DNA of 64,000 nucleotides from Thozetella sp. PMI_491 (GCA_021432635.1 MU270040.1:442323-506322), one strand, 5' to 3'; shown: positions 21,601 through 34,838, counted from the stretch's first letter. A program made the numbers and translations. Notes: generated from the sequence alone by a model not told the origin.

Positions 21601-23482
21601 ATGGGAGACCCCGAAGACAAGATCTCAGCCAGTGTCATGGACACTTCGGCCGAAGAGACCAAGGGGCAGGTCCTGCCGGACTGGACCGTCGAAGAAGAGC
21701 GGAGGGCTGTACGAAAGCAAGCCTCACCGAGCACAACCCAAGCCACCCGACAGACCTTATATGCTGACACTTCCGGATAAATAGACTGGACTTTTCTCTT
21801 CTTCTCATCTTGATCGCGGCGTTGTTCGTGGTCGCCGTGGACCATGGCAACATCTCCAGCACGCTCACGTCCACCATCCTCACGGATCTGGGCATCAACA
21901 CCAATCACATCAACAACGGCGCCCAGCTCTTCCTCGCTGGCATTGTAATCTTTGAGTTACCCTCCAACATTCTGCTACAGCATGTACGTGCCCCAGTGCT
22001 CGCTCTGCCGCCCCGTCAATGTCGTCTCCTGCTAATGGTTTGTCCCCAAGTTACCCGCGCATCCCTTCCTTTCGGCTCAGATATTCTGCTGGGGCTTGAT
22101 TGCAACATTTCAGGCATTCATTCAAAACTACTCGTCCTTCCTCGCCACAAGATTTCTTTTGGGTCTTTTCGAGGCCGGATTTGTCCCAGGTGAGATCCTG
22201 TGATATCCGTGGGAGCCAAGTAGCAGCCATAAAAGCTAATTCGATACGTGCCCGCAAGGCGGCATCTACCTTCTTACGTTGTGGTACAAGTCGGAAGAGT
22301 ATAGCAGCCGCATTGCGTTCTACTACCTGGGAAAGACCCTATCAAGTGCGCTGTCGGCCCTTCTCGCTGCTGGGATCCTAAATCTCGAGGGTGTCGGCGG
22401 GTGGGGTGGCTGGCGATGGCTATTTTGCAGTAAGCTAGAACCCCCTTTCCCGTGGATACGAAGACGACTAGCTCACATCTTCGCTACCAGTCGAGGGCCT
22501 GATGACGATCTCGGTTGCCGCAGTGTTCCTACTCTTTGTCCCACAGTCGGTGGCGAACCCTCGTCCTCTCATTGGTGCGAATCGCTGGAAATACTTCACT
22601 TCACAACAAGAACATATCCTAGCCGAACGCCTAGCCTTGAGCGGCGTCGAGGACCCTGCATCGGACATGCCGACTTTCAAAAACGTTCTCCGATCATTTG
22701 TCAACTACCGTCTCTGGCTGCACGTGGCAGTCACCATGCTCACGGCCGCCGCGATGCATGGCTTGATCTCCTATACGCCTCTGATGATTAAGAGCTTTGG
22801 TTTCAGCCGGGTTGAATCTAATGCCCTAGCCTCTGTAGGGTACTTTGGAAACGTCATCTTCACCCTTGGCCTAGCAGTCATCGGGTAAGTACCGAACCTT
22901 GCCATCCTACGGGCTTGTCCTAACATGCGTGTGTTTCCCTTGAAAGCGAAAGAACAGGAGGTAGAGGGCCTGTGGTTGTAGTTGCTGTGACATGGAGCGT
23001 TATCACCTACAGCTGTTTGAATATAATCCCGACCCTCACTCAGAAGTGGACACAGTTTGCGATTCTAACCCTCACAAACGTTGGTGGAACAACAGTACAG
23101 TAGGCACATCCACTCTTCCCTGATCTCCTACCATGCCAACTGACTCGAAAACCTTAGTGTTCTCAATGTTGGATGGCTGATGTACCACACAAGATCGAAG
23201 GTCGCCAGAGGCGTCTATAGCGCGTGAGTACCCGGTGACCCTGCTTGATCCCGCCAATAGTCGACTAACATCACAACTAGCCTAATGGTCATGGCCGTCA
23301 ATCTTGGTGGTCTCTCCGGTGCCAACGTTCTGCGGGAGGAAGACAGACCGCTGTATATCAATGGTTTTCGCCTCATGTCATATATTGCGGCTGGTTCTTG
23401 GGTTGCAGCCATTATTCTAGCAGGGATTTACATCTTCGAAGAACGCCGAGGGCGCACCAGACAGGAGCAGGACACCGACTAG
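21601..23482 (+). CDS. ACS-family major facilitator transporter (Dal5/allantoate-permease type)
   Basis: Anion:cation symporter-type permease. Eight exons join in frame: 21601-21716, 21785-21983, 22051-22189, 22259-22429, 22491-22884, 22958-23099, 23158-23223 and 23281-23482. Family features are an acidic N-terminus ending ERRAVRK joined to LDFSLLLILIAALFVV, then VDHGNISSTLT, the normal TM1 motif with H in place of R in DRGNI. LLGLFEAGFVPGGIYLLTLWYK is the family hallmark after TM4. The C-terminus is short and charged. Intron 1 is GC-AG. Known ACS substrates are carboxylates such as allantoate, nicotinate and pantothenate, and some sulfonates or sulfur compounds. Its position between a DHA transporter and a sulfatase suggests import of an organic sulfate or the released acid. 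Confidence 0.83.
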
Positions 23483-24355
23483 GCATAGGAGATGCACATC
23501 CGCTCAGTTATGGATATTGACAATGATTTTTTGTTAAGAGAGCGAATAAATGTTCAACCTTCTGAGTTCTAGTTATGCGAAGTCAAAGCAGACTGACTTT
23601 TTCGATGGCAGGACAGTTGCGGGCTGTAGGAGATGAGGGTCCTCTCAATAAAGGCTGTTGCCACATGGCTACCCTTCTATTTCCTCTCGTTTTATTTGGT
23701 ACACTTAATTTTATATTTCCTGCATCAGTCTTTCAACAGTCAGAGGCCCAGAACAGAGGGGTTGATGGCGTTAAATGAGCTGCTCGTAGAGACTGTGGAA
23801 AATAAGGGTTCAAGTTCTACCAGAGGACTCCACGAAAGAACCCGCACCGCTTTTGAGAGGGATATCCGAAGGTTTTAGCGACTCTACCCCCTATCTGCAA
23901 ATTTGTAGAGGCTCCATACAGCGACGTTACTGCTTTCATTCGCTGAAATTACAGAGATTCTTCTGCCGGCAGAAACGGGCAGTGACCATGTTCTCCTGGT
24001 CCATATCGTCCCGGCTGTGGCGGATGCGGATACGGAGTGGAGCCGGAGGCGGAATGCAAGCCTCGATAAGGACTTCTGGAGCGCAAGATGTGCCCCTCAT
24101 AGAAACAAGTCAGACGACCAATAGACGGCAAAAGCGTGATTGGACATCATTCAACTGTTAATCCAATCGACGGAAGTCAGGGGGCTATTAACACCTCATT
24201 GGTGATCTCTCCTAGCTCCGGTTCGTTGGTTCATGTGCGTCGACCAAAGCCCCAGCAAGGGTCTTTCCCGAATATCGTCGCGAGGTTGCTCGCCATCCAT
24301 CTCCGCGAATACACGCCATTCGCCAACAGCCTCTCCGTAGTGAGGGTCACTATCG
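23483..24355. other. Intergenic region upstream of sulfatase 1
   Basis: About 870 bases. It holds the 3' flank of the ACS transporter and the promoter of the sulfatase. No supported ORF. Confidence 0.4.
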
Positions 24356-26508
24356 ATGGTCACCATGAAATTTTCTTGTACCGCAAATATTGTGGTCTTT
24401 CTTCGCCTGGCCATTGCAGGATTTAGCCTGAGCAGCCACCAAGATGAGCAGCAAGTGCTAGATTCGCCACTCGGTTCTCTCGACCAGAGCGCCTTGGAGC
24501 AGCATGATGATGCGAAATTCCAGAGCGGGAAGACGAAGCCCAACATCGTCTTCGTCTTCGTGGATGACCAGGACATAATGATGCAGTCGCTTCAGTACAT
24601 GCCTGTTGTGCAGAAGCACCTCGCAGCCCAGGGTGTGACCTATCTGAATCACTTCGCCACTACTGCTCTGTGCTGCCCTGCCCGTGTGTCGGCGCTCACA
24701 GGGAGGCTCGCACACAACACGAATGTGACCGATGTTAATGTACCCCATGGTACGTAGATGGACCGGTACTTCATTTGGCAATCTTGCGGCGCGGTTCGCC
24801 TGCAGTGATATCGCTTCGATAGGCTAACTGAACTCTTGGATCTTTAGGCGGCTACCCAAAGTTTGTCAAACAGGGTCTCAATGAACACTACCTTCCTGTA
24901 TGGCTTCAAGGAGCAGGCTACAGCACTTATTACACCGGAAAGCTGTTCAATGCTCACAGTGTAGAAAACTACGACAGTCCTGCCCCTGCCGGCTGGACCA
25001 ACTCGGACTTTCTCCTAGACCCAGGTACATACTCGTACATGCGCCCAATCTACCAGCGGAAGGGAGAAAAGCCCATATATCATGAGAATCGGCATACCAT
25101 GGAACTACTAATATCGAAGGCGATGGGCTTCCTGGACGAAGCGTTGACCAAGCCCCATGAGCCGTTCTTCCTCGCGATCGCTCCACCTGCACCGCACTCC
25201 AATATTGCCGATAACCGAGGGATACGACCATCGAACATGACCGCCCCCATTCCACTGAGGGAGCATGAGAAGCTCTTCCCGGACGTCAAGATTCCTCGCG
25301 GGGAGAATTTTAATCCAGACGAGGTAACGATCCAAATCCTTCATGCTGGGTCCCGGCGGTCTTGCGTGATGGTTGACGCTGATTCTTCGTAGCCGAGCGG
25401 CGCTAGTTGGATCCGAGATGTAGCGAAGCAGTCTGAGGAGGCAGTGAAATATCTCGACCACTACTACCGCTCCAGACTGCAGGCCCTGCAGTCCATTGAG
25501 CTTCTTGTCGACAACGTTATCTCCCGTCTCGCTGAAAGCAACCGCCTTGACAATACCTTTGTCATCTACACGTCAGACAATGGATATCATATAGGCCAGC
25601 ACAGGCTCCCGCCTGGCAAAGAGTGTGGATTTGAAGAGGACATTCGTGTTCCTTTTTTTATTCGAGGACCCGGCCTCAAAGCGGGCGCGGTTGAGCGCGC
25701 GGTTACCACTCATGTCGACTTGGCACCGACCATCTTCCGTTTAGCCGGGATTCCAGCTCGCAGCGACTTTGATGGCTCAGTAATGCCTCTAGCCGGCCTA
25801 TCGGGGGATCCAAACGAGGAACGTGCGAGTATTGATCACGTCATGGTGGAATACTGGGGTATTGCAGTATCCGAGGGCGAAGGAGTTCACTTTGGTGAGT
25901 GACATAACAAGCTCTAAATGCTTGCTTCCCTTTGGTGGTGAGTGCTGACAAGTGGGCCACAGGACACTCAGAGCCAAACCCACGGCGGCGGCTCAATAAC
26001 ACTTACAAAGCTGTCAGGGTGCTATCTGAAGATTACAACTTGTATTACTCAGTATGGTGCAATGGTGACCACGAACTCTATGACTTGAGGGTAGGGCCGT
26101 CCTGTTAAATTCTCGACCGTTTTCGCTTTCTACATCTACAGTTCTAGCTAACAAACAATCTAGTCCGACCCTGGACAGATGAGAAATCTATACAGGCACG
26201 ATGGAAACCTCTGCGAGAGGCATATTCTCGGCCTGGACTTGGCAGACGTCATCTCCCGACTCGACGCGCTGATGATGGTCGTAAAATCTTGTAAGGGCTG
26301 GACATGCCGCCACCCTTGGAAGGTGCTACACCCAGCCGGCGATGTGGATAGCCTGCTAGATGCACTCCATATGAGGTATGATGCCTTTTATCGAAATCAA
26401 GTCAAGGTATCCTTCGTCTATTGCGATGCTGGGTACATCATCGAGGCCGAGGGTCCCCAGGAGCCCGCTATCTTTCGCGATGGTTTGGAGTGGCATCATT
26501 GGACATAG
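24356..26508 (+). CDS. Secreted arylsulfatase-type sulfatase (copy 1)
   Basis: Hydrolyses sulfate monoesters, releasing sulfate. Exons are 24356 (or 24365)-24749, 24848-25323, 25393-25894, 25963-26090 and 26164-26508, about 611-614 residues, normal for fungal arylsulfatases. The N-terminus after MKFSC is hydrophobic and probably a signal peptide. NIVFVFVDDQD supplies the metal-binding Asp pair. CCPARVSALTG is the sulfatase signature C-x-P-x-R, whose cysteine must be oxidised to formylglycine. SDNGYHIGQHRLPPGKE holds further active-site Asp, Asn, His and Lys. Several NxT/NxS sites fit secretion. It is a clear paralogue of the gene at 32913-34838; both end with a cysteine-containing domain (VKSCKGWTCRHPW). 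Arylsulfate is the likeliest substrate class; choline sulfatase is less likely given the domain layout. Confidence 0.9.
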
Positions 26509-26623
26509 GACTGCTTCATTATAGAAAATAGCTTTACATGGAGCTATCTATTTGCAAAATATCCTTATCAAATTTCTGGCTTGAATCACTATCGCCTCAT
26601 TGTGGCTGTCCCTGTAGATATGC

Positions 26624-28591
26624 CTACAAGAGCTTTGCCGCCACAGGTTCTGAATGATCAGGGAGGCCAAAGATCTTCCCTGGGTTCAAAAGCCATCTGA
26701 GAACATGTCAGACCTTCCTGAATGGAAACGAAGGAGTTTGGGTCATACTTGGGGTCGATGGCTTGCTTAAGTAGCTTCATGGCTAGGATGGTATCGGGAC
26801 CCAGCTCGTCAAAGAGGCAATCCTATGGAGGCGAGTCAGTACGAAACCCTCCAAGAAATTGAGAAGAAAAATTCCAGGTACGCACCATCTTCCCAATACC
26901 GATTGCGTGTTCGCCTGATACCGTGCCCTCCATCTCAAGAGCACGCGCGATCATACGATGGACCGCTTCTTCAACACCCGCCCGGTGCTTTGGATCGCTG
27001 GGATTGTACATTAGTGCTTCATGAAAGTTGCCATCTCCGACATGTCCGACGATGCTGGTGAAAAAGCCTAATTTCTCACCGTCCTGCTTGGAGAGCTCGA
27101 TGATCTCGGCGAGGCGAGATATAGGCACCGCAACATCGGTAGACCATAGCGCATGGCCCTCGGGTTTAATCGACGTCATTGTCCAGAGCGCCTCTTTTCT
27201 TGCAGACCAAAGATCTGCCTCTTCCTGCTTGCCTTTTGCGGCAAAATACTTGGTAGGGCTGTACGGCCTGACGAGCTCTTTCATTAAGCTAATGTCTCCC
27301 TGAATGCCTTCCTTGGACAGACCGGAAAACTTGAGAAACAAGGTGGGGGTTTCATCCCATTTTGTCTTGCGAACTGCTTCGCTACCGTGCCTGTTGACGA
27401 CCTGCATCTGGACGTCATCCATCAGTTCCATCGCCGCTAGCTGAACACCTGATCGTATAATCTTGGTGGCGGCAGAGGCAGCATCCTTGATGGTAGAGAA
27501 CGAAACGACGACAACGCCGGTTTCTTTTGGTACGACGGCGAGCTTCAGAGTGACCTCAGTGATGATGCCTAGTGTTCCCTCCGCACCAACGAAGAGAGAG
27601 GTCAGGTTGTAGCCGGCCGAGTTCTTCCGAGGGCGTCGACGCGTTTTGATGACCCGTCCATCTGCGAGCACCGCCGTCACATTGATGACCCAGTCTTTCA
27701 TGGTGCCATAGCGGAAGGCATTGGTGCCGCTGCAGTTTGTTGAGATCATGCCACCGATCGTTGCTGTCGGCGAAGGGTCCAGAGGGAGAAAGAGACCCTC
27801 GCACTGCATGGATTTGTTCAGATCGACCCAGTTGACACCTGGTTGCACCACAACGTCCATGTCGTCCGGATGGAAGGCAACAATCTTATCCATGTAGGCC
27901 AAGTCGATAACAATGCCGCTATAGGGCGAGGAAAAGCTGCCCTCGATAGACGAACCGGCACCAAAGGGAACTAGTTCCAGTCAGAACACGGCGCTGCTAA
28001 GGGAGATCTTCTTTCGTCCCAGATGGCTTGTTTTAGCAGATGGTTGGATCGGTACGTACCCATTGGAACGCTGCGGCTGTAGCAGATTGACGCGATTTTT
28101 GACACATCTTCGGTTGTTCTTGGATAGACTATTGCAACCGCTCTCCCAGTAGAGTTGGAGGTAGACCAGTCGGAAAAGCCATGCCTTTCGATGTCTTCGC
28201 TGTCATAGCTCACTTTATCTTCACCAAGAGTGTCCTGGATCTCGGCTGCTGCCTTCGGTTTAACATCAGCTAAGTCTCGACATCACCTGCATTGGAGCAG
28301 CGGCACGAGCTAACTCACCAATAGCATGCCCTTTTTGTCAGCATACTGAACCGGGCGCAACCCTTCGATGGCTGAGGATGGGGCCAGTTTGAGTGAAATG
28401 CCTGCCCCTGCCCCGAATGCTGCTATGGTCGCTACCAGAATAGCAGGCAAGTTCAACGACCTAGAGCTTTGGCGCGCTGTATTGGAGTAGGCAGCGGCCT
28501 GGGTTCGGAGCGGCAGCCGTAGCCATGAAGTACGAGTACTCAGAGCTGCGGGACAAGTTTTCGGTAGACTAGTACTAAGTCTATGCCTCAT
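26624..28591 (-). CDS. Mitochondrial D-lactate dehydrogenase (cytochrome), FAD-dependent
   Basis: Oxidises D-lactate to pyruvate, passing electrons to cytochrome c (EC 1.1.2.4 type); probably in the inner mitochondrial membrane. Exons are 28591-28315, 28269-28060, 27970-26886, 26822-26749 and 26696-26624 (572 residues, near yeast Dld1). The N-terminus MRHRLSTSLPK and following Arg/Ser-rich stretch is a matrix-targeting presequence. A hydrophobic segment, LPAILVATIAAFGAGAGISL, follows. FAD-binding type 4 motifs are VPFGAGSSIEG, TATIGGMISTNCSGTNAFRYG and VGAEGTLGIITE. GHVGDGNFH holds the C-terminal catalytic histidine region, and it ends DPKWLLNPGKIF. An upstream ATG at 28606 is also in frame. 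Its place between two sulfatases may be incidental, or it may oxidise a 2-hydroxy acid made from a released aryl compound. Confidence 0.9.
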
Positions 28592-30269
28592 GTTGCCGAG
28601 ATTCATGTAGCAGGAGCTGTTGGGCAATTGTGGGTGGGAGCTCGCAACCCCCTCATGAATCGAATTGTCTGGAGAAGTAGACGCTCCCCATCTTTCCGAT
28701 AAGCTCAATCAGTAGTTACCCTGCGCATGACTACGGGCCATTGGACAGAAAGTCCAGGGTAGTAAGCCGGTGCTGCCGCTACCCTAACCCCTAATAAAGT
28801 TAGCCGGTATTGAACTACATTACACATAAACGCGCATTCATCGTCTCCAAAGTTCGGGGGCAGCCAGAAGAGGGACACACGGAGGCGGAAGCGGAGGCGG
28901 AAGCGGACCAATTCCGGTGGAAGCTAGGCAGGTGGGTCGGGTGGCGGAGAACCAGTTTCAGGGGTTTTGCTTTCCGCTCACTGAAGTCACCGACTTCAAG
29001 TCCCGGTTTGGCCAAGATCCCCCTGAGCACAATTTCATGGTTTAGGCTCGGGTTTCTCTCGGTAACCGTTTTCCCATGAAGGAATGTTGGGCCAAGGCCG
29101 CAGCTCGTCCTTGGAGAAGGGGGAGGGGCCGGATGGGGAGCGGATGGAGGACGGGGAAGGGCCTGTCCTGGATCCCCGCCAAGCCACTTGTCATAGTTAC
29201 TGGGTCTATTATTTTTGTTTTTGGCGCTCCCCCTTCCGTAGAAAACGAAGAATACCAAATGTGATCTTCAAAAGGGCTAACCAGCGTTTCTGGGCAGGGT
29301 TTCTATTGGTTGACTAGCAATGCAATCGGTAGCCAGCCGGCGACTAGGTAATTACGGAGGCCGCTGCATTGAGCAAAGGCAAGCGGCATCTGCCCCGTCC
29401 TTACTAGGACCGCAGACAAGAACAGGAACCTAGGTCACACTAGGTTAGCCAACTCCATGGAGCGGAGAGTCACATTCATCACTACATGGATAATGCGGCA
29501 CGCTGGTGATACAAAGAGTTATCACGCATATACCGTCTTTACATGGTGCTGACCAGAAGCTGCGTGAGAAAATCGATGTATCTGCTGGTCTAGCTACTGG
29601 ATGGTATTACCTAGAATCCCCGAGCTTCTTCCTCCATCGCATTTGATTTGAGTCTATGTGAGTTACAGCGTAGGGACAAAAATTAGCATAGTCGTTTGGT
29701 CTCCACAACCATGCGGAGATAATTCAACTGGAATCTGAATCCTAGCAAAGAGAGTCCCTAGGGATGTGATCTCGCCATGCGGTCGTGCCCCTTTGGGTCC
29801 CACTCCCCACATCCCCGCAAGCAAACAGAGACAAGCGGGCAAGAGCCATACTGGGCTTGTTCGGCTTAGCTCTGGGTGGCCTTCACTGGGGAACTAGAGT
29901 GGTCTCTTCCCACCTAAGAAGGGTAGACACGCGTGAAGTCACCGAAGTCGACCGTTTCGAATCGCGTCAAGAGCTACCTGCAGGGTCCTCTATACTTTCC
30001 AAACTCTACTGAAATTGCCTTTACCTTATGGAGGTTAGATCCACCATCATATCAAGGCAAGTGATTCCCGTTCTAGCGCATGCGTGACTCGGCGTTGCCC
30101 CGTCCGCTTATCAGTGATGGGCCAAGTGACTAAGCAGGAAGTGCCTAAGTGCCGCTAGCTCGACCACCAGACCATCTGCGCTTCTCCGAGTTCTCTGCTT
30201 TAGCCACGCCAGGCCGACCTCGCCTGCGTGCACCGCGTCTACGGCTGTGACAAAAAAATTAAAAGATTC
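28592..30269. promoter_or_regulatory. Divergent intergenic region at the centre of the mirrored cluster
   Basis: About 1.7 kb between the D-lactate dehydrogenase and the Zn2Cys6 regulator, transcribed away from each other. No gene is supported. A short purine-rich imperfect repeat of GGCGGAAGC/GGAGGCGG lies at about 28880-28905. The pairs of paralogous sulfatase and DHA genes are placed symmetrically around this region. Confidence 0.45.
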
Positions 30270-32819
30270 ATGGACCTCCATTATTCGAATAGCGAGCGGC
30301 CAGCAAAGCGTACGCGACAAGCTTGTAAGCCATGCCGGTGCGTGTCTCTAAAACCACGGGAGCCTCTCGGCTCTCTCCCTCGGTCCATCTGCCGTGAGGG
30401 TGAGGGGCTCTCCAGCCCACTTTTCTGCTCTCCATGGCATCACTAATGTGATGTCACAGCCGCAAGAAATCCAAGTGCAACGGGGAGAAACCATCGTGCT
30501 CGCTATGCCGCCGGCTCAGGCAGGAATGCTATTACGCCCCCGATGCACAAATCATGGACATAGAGGAGCCGGATGAGCCCGGCCCCGTCATGCCTCCACC
30601 CGAAGCGCCTCAACGGGAGCCCGAGCCGGACCGGGAACTGGTACGAAGTCATCACATCCTAAGCTTCCCCCGAAAGGCGTCAGCGATTTACTAAGCAGGA
30701 CCTGTAGCGTACTCGAATGGAGTCGCTGGAGAACACACTGGCCGAAGTGCTAAACAGCCTGAAGGGTGGCGGCCATCAGACTCAGCCTTCGGTGAGATCG
30801 TCAGAAGGCCGGCAGCCTTCCTGTCCGGACGACGTCAGTATCCGGCCCCCATCACCCGTGCCAGCACCTCGGCATTCCTCGTCGACTCAGCTTCTCACGA
30901 CTGCTCTTCCACCATGGGAAGTCATGCTTATTCTGGCGGACGATTACCTCAGATACTGTGATTGTCAACCACTTCCGGTTTTCTATCGCGAAACCTTCTG
31001 TTCGACCTTCCCGGACCGAGATCCCGAGGTGGTATATAGCGTGCTGGCTCTGACAATGCGCTACTCTGACAATCCTTGGGCGAGGCGCAACGCGGCTCGC
31101 GATTGTGTGAAGTACCGCCAAGCTGCACATCAAATCGTGCTGAGCCGTGTGCTTGAGGGGCGTGTTGAGCTATCGACCATACAGGCGCTCTGTCTCCTCT
31201 CGCTTATCGAGTTCTATGGTAGGCCGTTGATACCATTGCCCCAAACTGAAGCCTGGTGGGGATGTGGGCTGACACTCGGCTTAGATGGGAATTCTGCCAG
31301 GAGCATGATACACAGCTCCTTGGCCATGACACTGACGCGCTGCGCCCAGTTGCACCGGGAGTCAAGTAAGCTGACAAACGGACCCGCGGTAGAAGAGCGC
31401 CGCCGTTGCTACTGGAGCATAGCACTGCTCCGTCGCCTGCACGGCGAACCAGTACATCCTCCCCATAGCCTTGCACCCCCGCCATATCCAGACACCCCCA
31501 CAGCTCCACCTTTGACCGCAATGAGCCCAGAGGGGCATCGAGTTGCTTCTCATTCAACACTTAGCACCGGCGGCATTATGACCACTGTTATCCAGCTTAG
31601 CGAGGTGTGGTCCATAGCCCAAGAATATGCGCGGGCGCGAGGCGGTTCCGAAGACAACGTCGTCATCTGGTCTCCGCTCTCTAAGTATTCGACCACCTTG
31701 CAGAAGCTCATGAACTTGGGTCAGAAGCTCCCCGCGTTGCATAGGTACCGATGTGTTCAGCTCCCTTCGGTCTCAGCGGAGGACCTCGAACGCTCACGAG
31801 ATTTTTGGGCCCCCTGGTTCCTTAGTCGGTTTCTCTATCACACCAGCATCTGCGTTCTGAACCACCCGCTTCTGATCACACTGCAGCTACAAGGTGTTCG
31901 CGGCGTCCCCGAAATCTTTCTTCAGCAGACGGCTTTCTCCGTGTCTCATCATACATCTTGGATGCTTCATTTTATCGACTTTCTGCAGTCGACCCAGTTT
32001 CGCGTGAGCGATCCGTTTCTGGGGCAGTGTGCGGCCGTTGTCGCAACCATCGAATTGCAGCAGAGTTTCTCCGAAGAGAACGATATTGCGCAGAAGCGAA
32101 GGAACAATTTCGAGATATGTCTGAAGTTTGTCGAAGGCCTTGCCTCAGACTGGCCTCACATCCAGCAGTTGGTAAGTTTGTGCTTGGTTCCGAACCAAGA
32201 TTGGGCTCCCATAGATCTAACCTGCTGTGCTCCCTCTTCATGATATACCATCGGAAGGAGCATTGCTATCATTATACGTATATATATATATATATTTATG
32301 TTGCTAATCATGACCAAGGTAAAAAAACTTCGCGACTTGAAAATCCAAGTATCGCAATCGCGCGAGTCTAGTCTCAACAATTTCGACGGCACCATCACAA
32401 TAGATATCTCAGGTTTCCTGGATATCCTCGATCTTACACACTCCTCGAGGATGCGAGGAGAGGAGCCAGTTTCCAATACGCTTTTTGGACCAGGCCTGTC
32501 TTTGGATAACCCGCACTCCGAGCGAACCAACCCTACCAACCTCCACCCTCTACCACCAATCACCACCATAGAAACCACCTCGCAGGCTGGAGAGAGCCAC
32601 CGGAACCAAAGCATGTTGGATAGCGAAGATTCTCGTGGCCTCTTCAATCAAGGTTCGAACGATCTTGAACCGGTCATAGGAGACTTGGCCCTGCCAGCCG
32701 TCCAATTCTTCAATGCTGGTCAGCTTCAGGCTGTTACCGACTGGTGGGACGATGCATTTGGAGATCCGATTGGCGGCTTCACACAGAATGGGCCCTCAGG
32801 CCGCCTGGATGAAGTCTAG
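30270..32819 (+). CDS. Zn2Cys6 fungal-specific transcription factor
   Basis: Nuclear regulator. Exons are 30270-30337, 30460-30640, 30708-32171 and 32319-32819 (737 residues). The binuclear zinc cluster is formed across the first intron: CKPCR joins RKKSKCNGEKPSCSLCRRLR then QEC, giving the exact spacing C-x2-C-x6-C-x6-C-x2-C-x6-C. A short heptad region (RTRMESLENTLAEVLNSL) after the cluster is a likely dimerisation coiled coil. The middle of exon 3 (about residues 130-560) has the fungal-specific TF middle-homology layout, including CQPLPVFYRETF and CVLNHPLL. The C-terminus is acidic with Trp, a possible activation region. The third intron contains a TA microsatellite. It is the only regulator in the sulfatase cluster and is probably its pathway-specific activator; that is inferred from position. 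Confidence 0.9.
32272..32297. repeat. TA dinucleotide microsatellite in an intron of the Zn2Cys6 gene
   Basis: About ten consecutive TA units within intron 3 of the regulator gene, upstream of the acceptor at 32318. Likely length-variable between strains and without effect on the protein. Confidence 0.7.
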
Positions 32820-32912
32820 GGGCTAGTTTGATGAGCCAACGTTGCTATGGTCATTATTTTGCATCATATCATACATCCGGAGACGGTTGTCAAATCCTGC
32901 GCCGGGGATGCT

Positions 32913-34838
32913 CTAGTGGAACTCGTATCTCATCTGCGGACCTTCGGCCTCAATAATGTATCCTGGCTCACACCGGCCAAATGATACCCTAATCTGATCG
33001 CGGTAAAACTCATCAAAGTGGGAGTCTAACGCCTCACGCAAAGAGTGAACATCGCCTGCCGGGTGCAATGACTTCCAGGGCTGTACACATGTTTGGCCTT
33101 TGCAGGACTTCATCACCATCAGGAGCGCGTCAAGTCGGGCTATAACAAGCCCCAGTTGAGAGCCGATGAACGGCTGTGACCAAGCATTAGATAACTGTTT
33201 GGAGGGATATAGGTTATCCATTTGTCCAGGGTCACGCTGCCATTGATTAGCATACCCAGGGCCTGGGATGAAGGAGGTCGCGTACCTTGATATCATAGAG
33301 CTCGCGTTCATTGCTACACCATACGGCATAGTAGATGTCGTAAGAATCGCTCTTCACGCGAAGGGCTTTGTATGTATTATTCGGCATAACAATCTTCCCC
33401 TTGCCACCTTGTGATAGTAATAGGATGATCAGTCCAGCTCCAAAAGAAGAATATTGAGATGCTGTTGGCTCACCCCATCCACCTAGCGCTCCTTCAGCAA
33501 TGGCAGTACCCCAGTACTCGACAGCGACATGTTCATGCTGGATGTGGTTGGGCTGGGCCCCAGACTCGGTTGGAAGACGAATGGGCGTGCCATCAAAGTC
33601 ACTCCGCAAGTCGATACCGGTGATTGCGAAAATAGTTGGGGTGAGGTCAATATGGGCCGAAACCGATGACTCAGTATGTCCCTTTGCCACACCAGGGCCC
33701 CGGATGAACAGCGGAACTCGAATGTCTTCTTCAAAGCCACACTCCTTTCCAGGTGGAAGCCGGTGTTGTCCTAGATGGTAGCCATTATCCGAACTGTAGA
33801 TGATATAGGTGTCATTGAGGACCCCGGCATCTTCAAGCTGGATGATCACTTGCTCTACAAGCTCGTCAACACCCTGCAAGGCTCGGAGCCGCTGGCGAAA
33901 GAAGTGATCCAAGTAGTCAACAGCGGTATCGTTGAGTTTGGGAAGTTTTGAAACCCAGCTGACCCCACTGGGACTGTCAGGATTGAAGTTCGATGTTCGT
34001 GGGATCCGCTCGTCTGCGAAGAGAAACTGGTGCCGACGCAGAGGTATGGGCTCTGTCATGAGGGGAGGGCCGCCTGTGTTGCTATCTATATTGGAGTGAG
34101 GGGCGATGGGGGCCGCGACCAAGAAAAAGGGCTTATCAGACCCAAGGGCATCGTGAAGAAGCTCTGCGACATGTTCCTGTATGAGGTCTGTCGTGTGACG
34201 GCCGTGGTGGTGTATAGGCGCATCGTGATCCCTTTGGAAAATTGGATCCAGGTAGGAATAGGTCCCAGGATCCAGAAGAAAGTTGCTCCCGGTCCAACCC
34301 TTCAGGTGAGGTGAGTCGTAATTGTGGATAGAATGCGAATTGAACATCTTGCCTGTGTAGTACGTCGCATAACCAGCTTCCTGCAACCAAATCGGCAGGT
34401 AGGCCTCGTTTAGGCCCTGGGAGATGAACTTAGGGAACCCCCCTGATCATTGTAAGGGTTCGGTTGGCAACATAGCGGAGTTCCAAGGTACGCACCGTAG
34501 GGAGGATCAACATCCGTGACATTTGTGTTGTGAGGCTGCTTGCCGGTCCAAAGTGAGACTCTTGCGGGGCAGCAGATGGCGGTTGTGGTAAAGTGGTTAG
34601 TAAAATGGGTACCCTGCTCTATAACATGCTGCCTTAGCCTCGGCATGAACGAAGTGCTGTTGAGCATGTCGTCTTGGTCGTCAGCAAGAATGACGACAAT
34701 ATTCTTCCGCCTGCCAGAGCTCGGGCTACTATCTTGGCCCAGCGACGCCAACACATGTTGTTGCCCGTCCTCCACCGAGGCTAAGGAGAAGGTGGCTGAA
34801 ATGAGAGTGGCCAGCCACACCAGTACGGTAGTGTTCAT
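32913..34838 (-). CDS. Secreted arylsulfatase-type sulfatase (copy 2)
   Basis: Same reaction as copy 1. Exons are 34838-34496, 34442-33474, 33407-33286 and 33236-32913, about 585 residues. The signal peptide MNTTVLVWLATLISATFSLA is clear. NIVVILADDQDDM gives the metal site, ICCPARVSLWTGK the formylglycine signature with its cysteine, and SDNGYHLGQHRLPPGKE the remaining active-site residues. It lacks one intron of copy 1: FNPDSPSGVSW is uninterrupted here. The 33473-33408 intron can also be read through in frame, so the two isoforms would differ by 22 residues. It ends convergently with the regulator at 32819, 93 bases away, and is divergent from the arylsulfotransferase gene. Confidence 0.9.
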
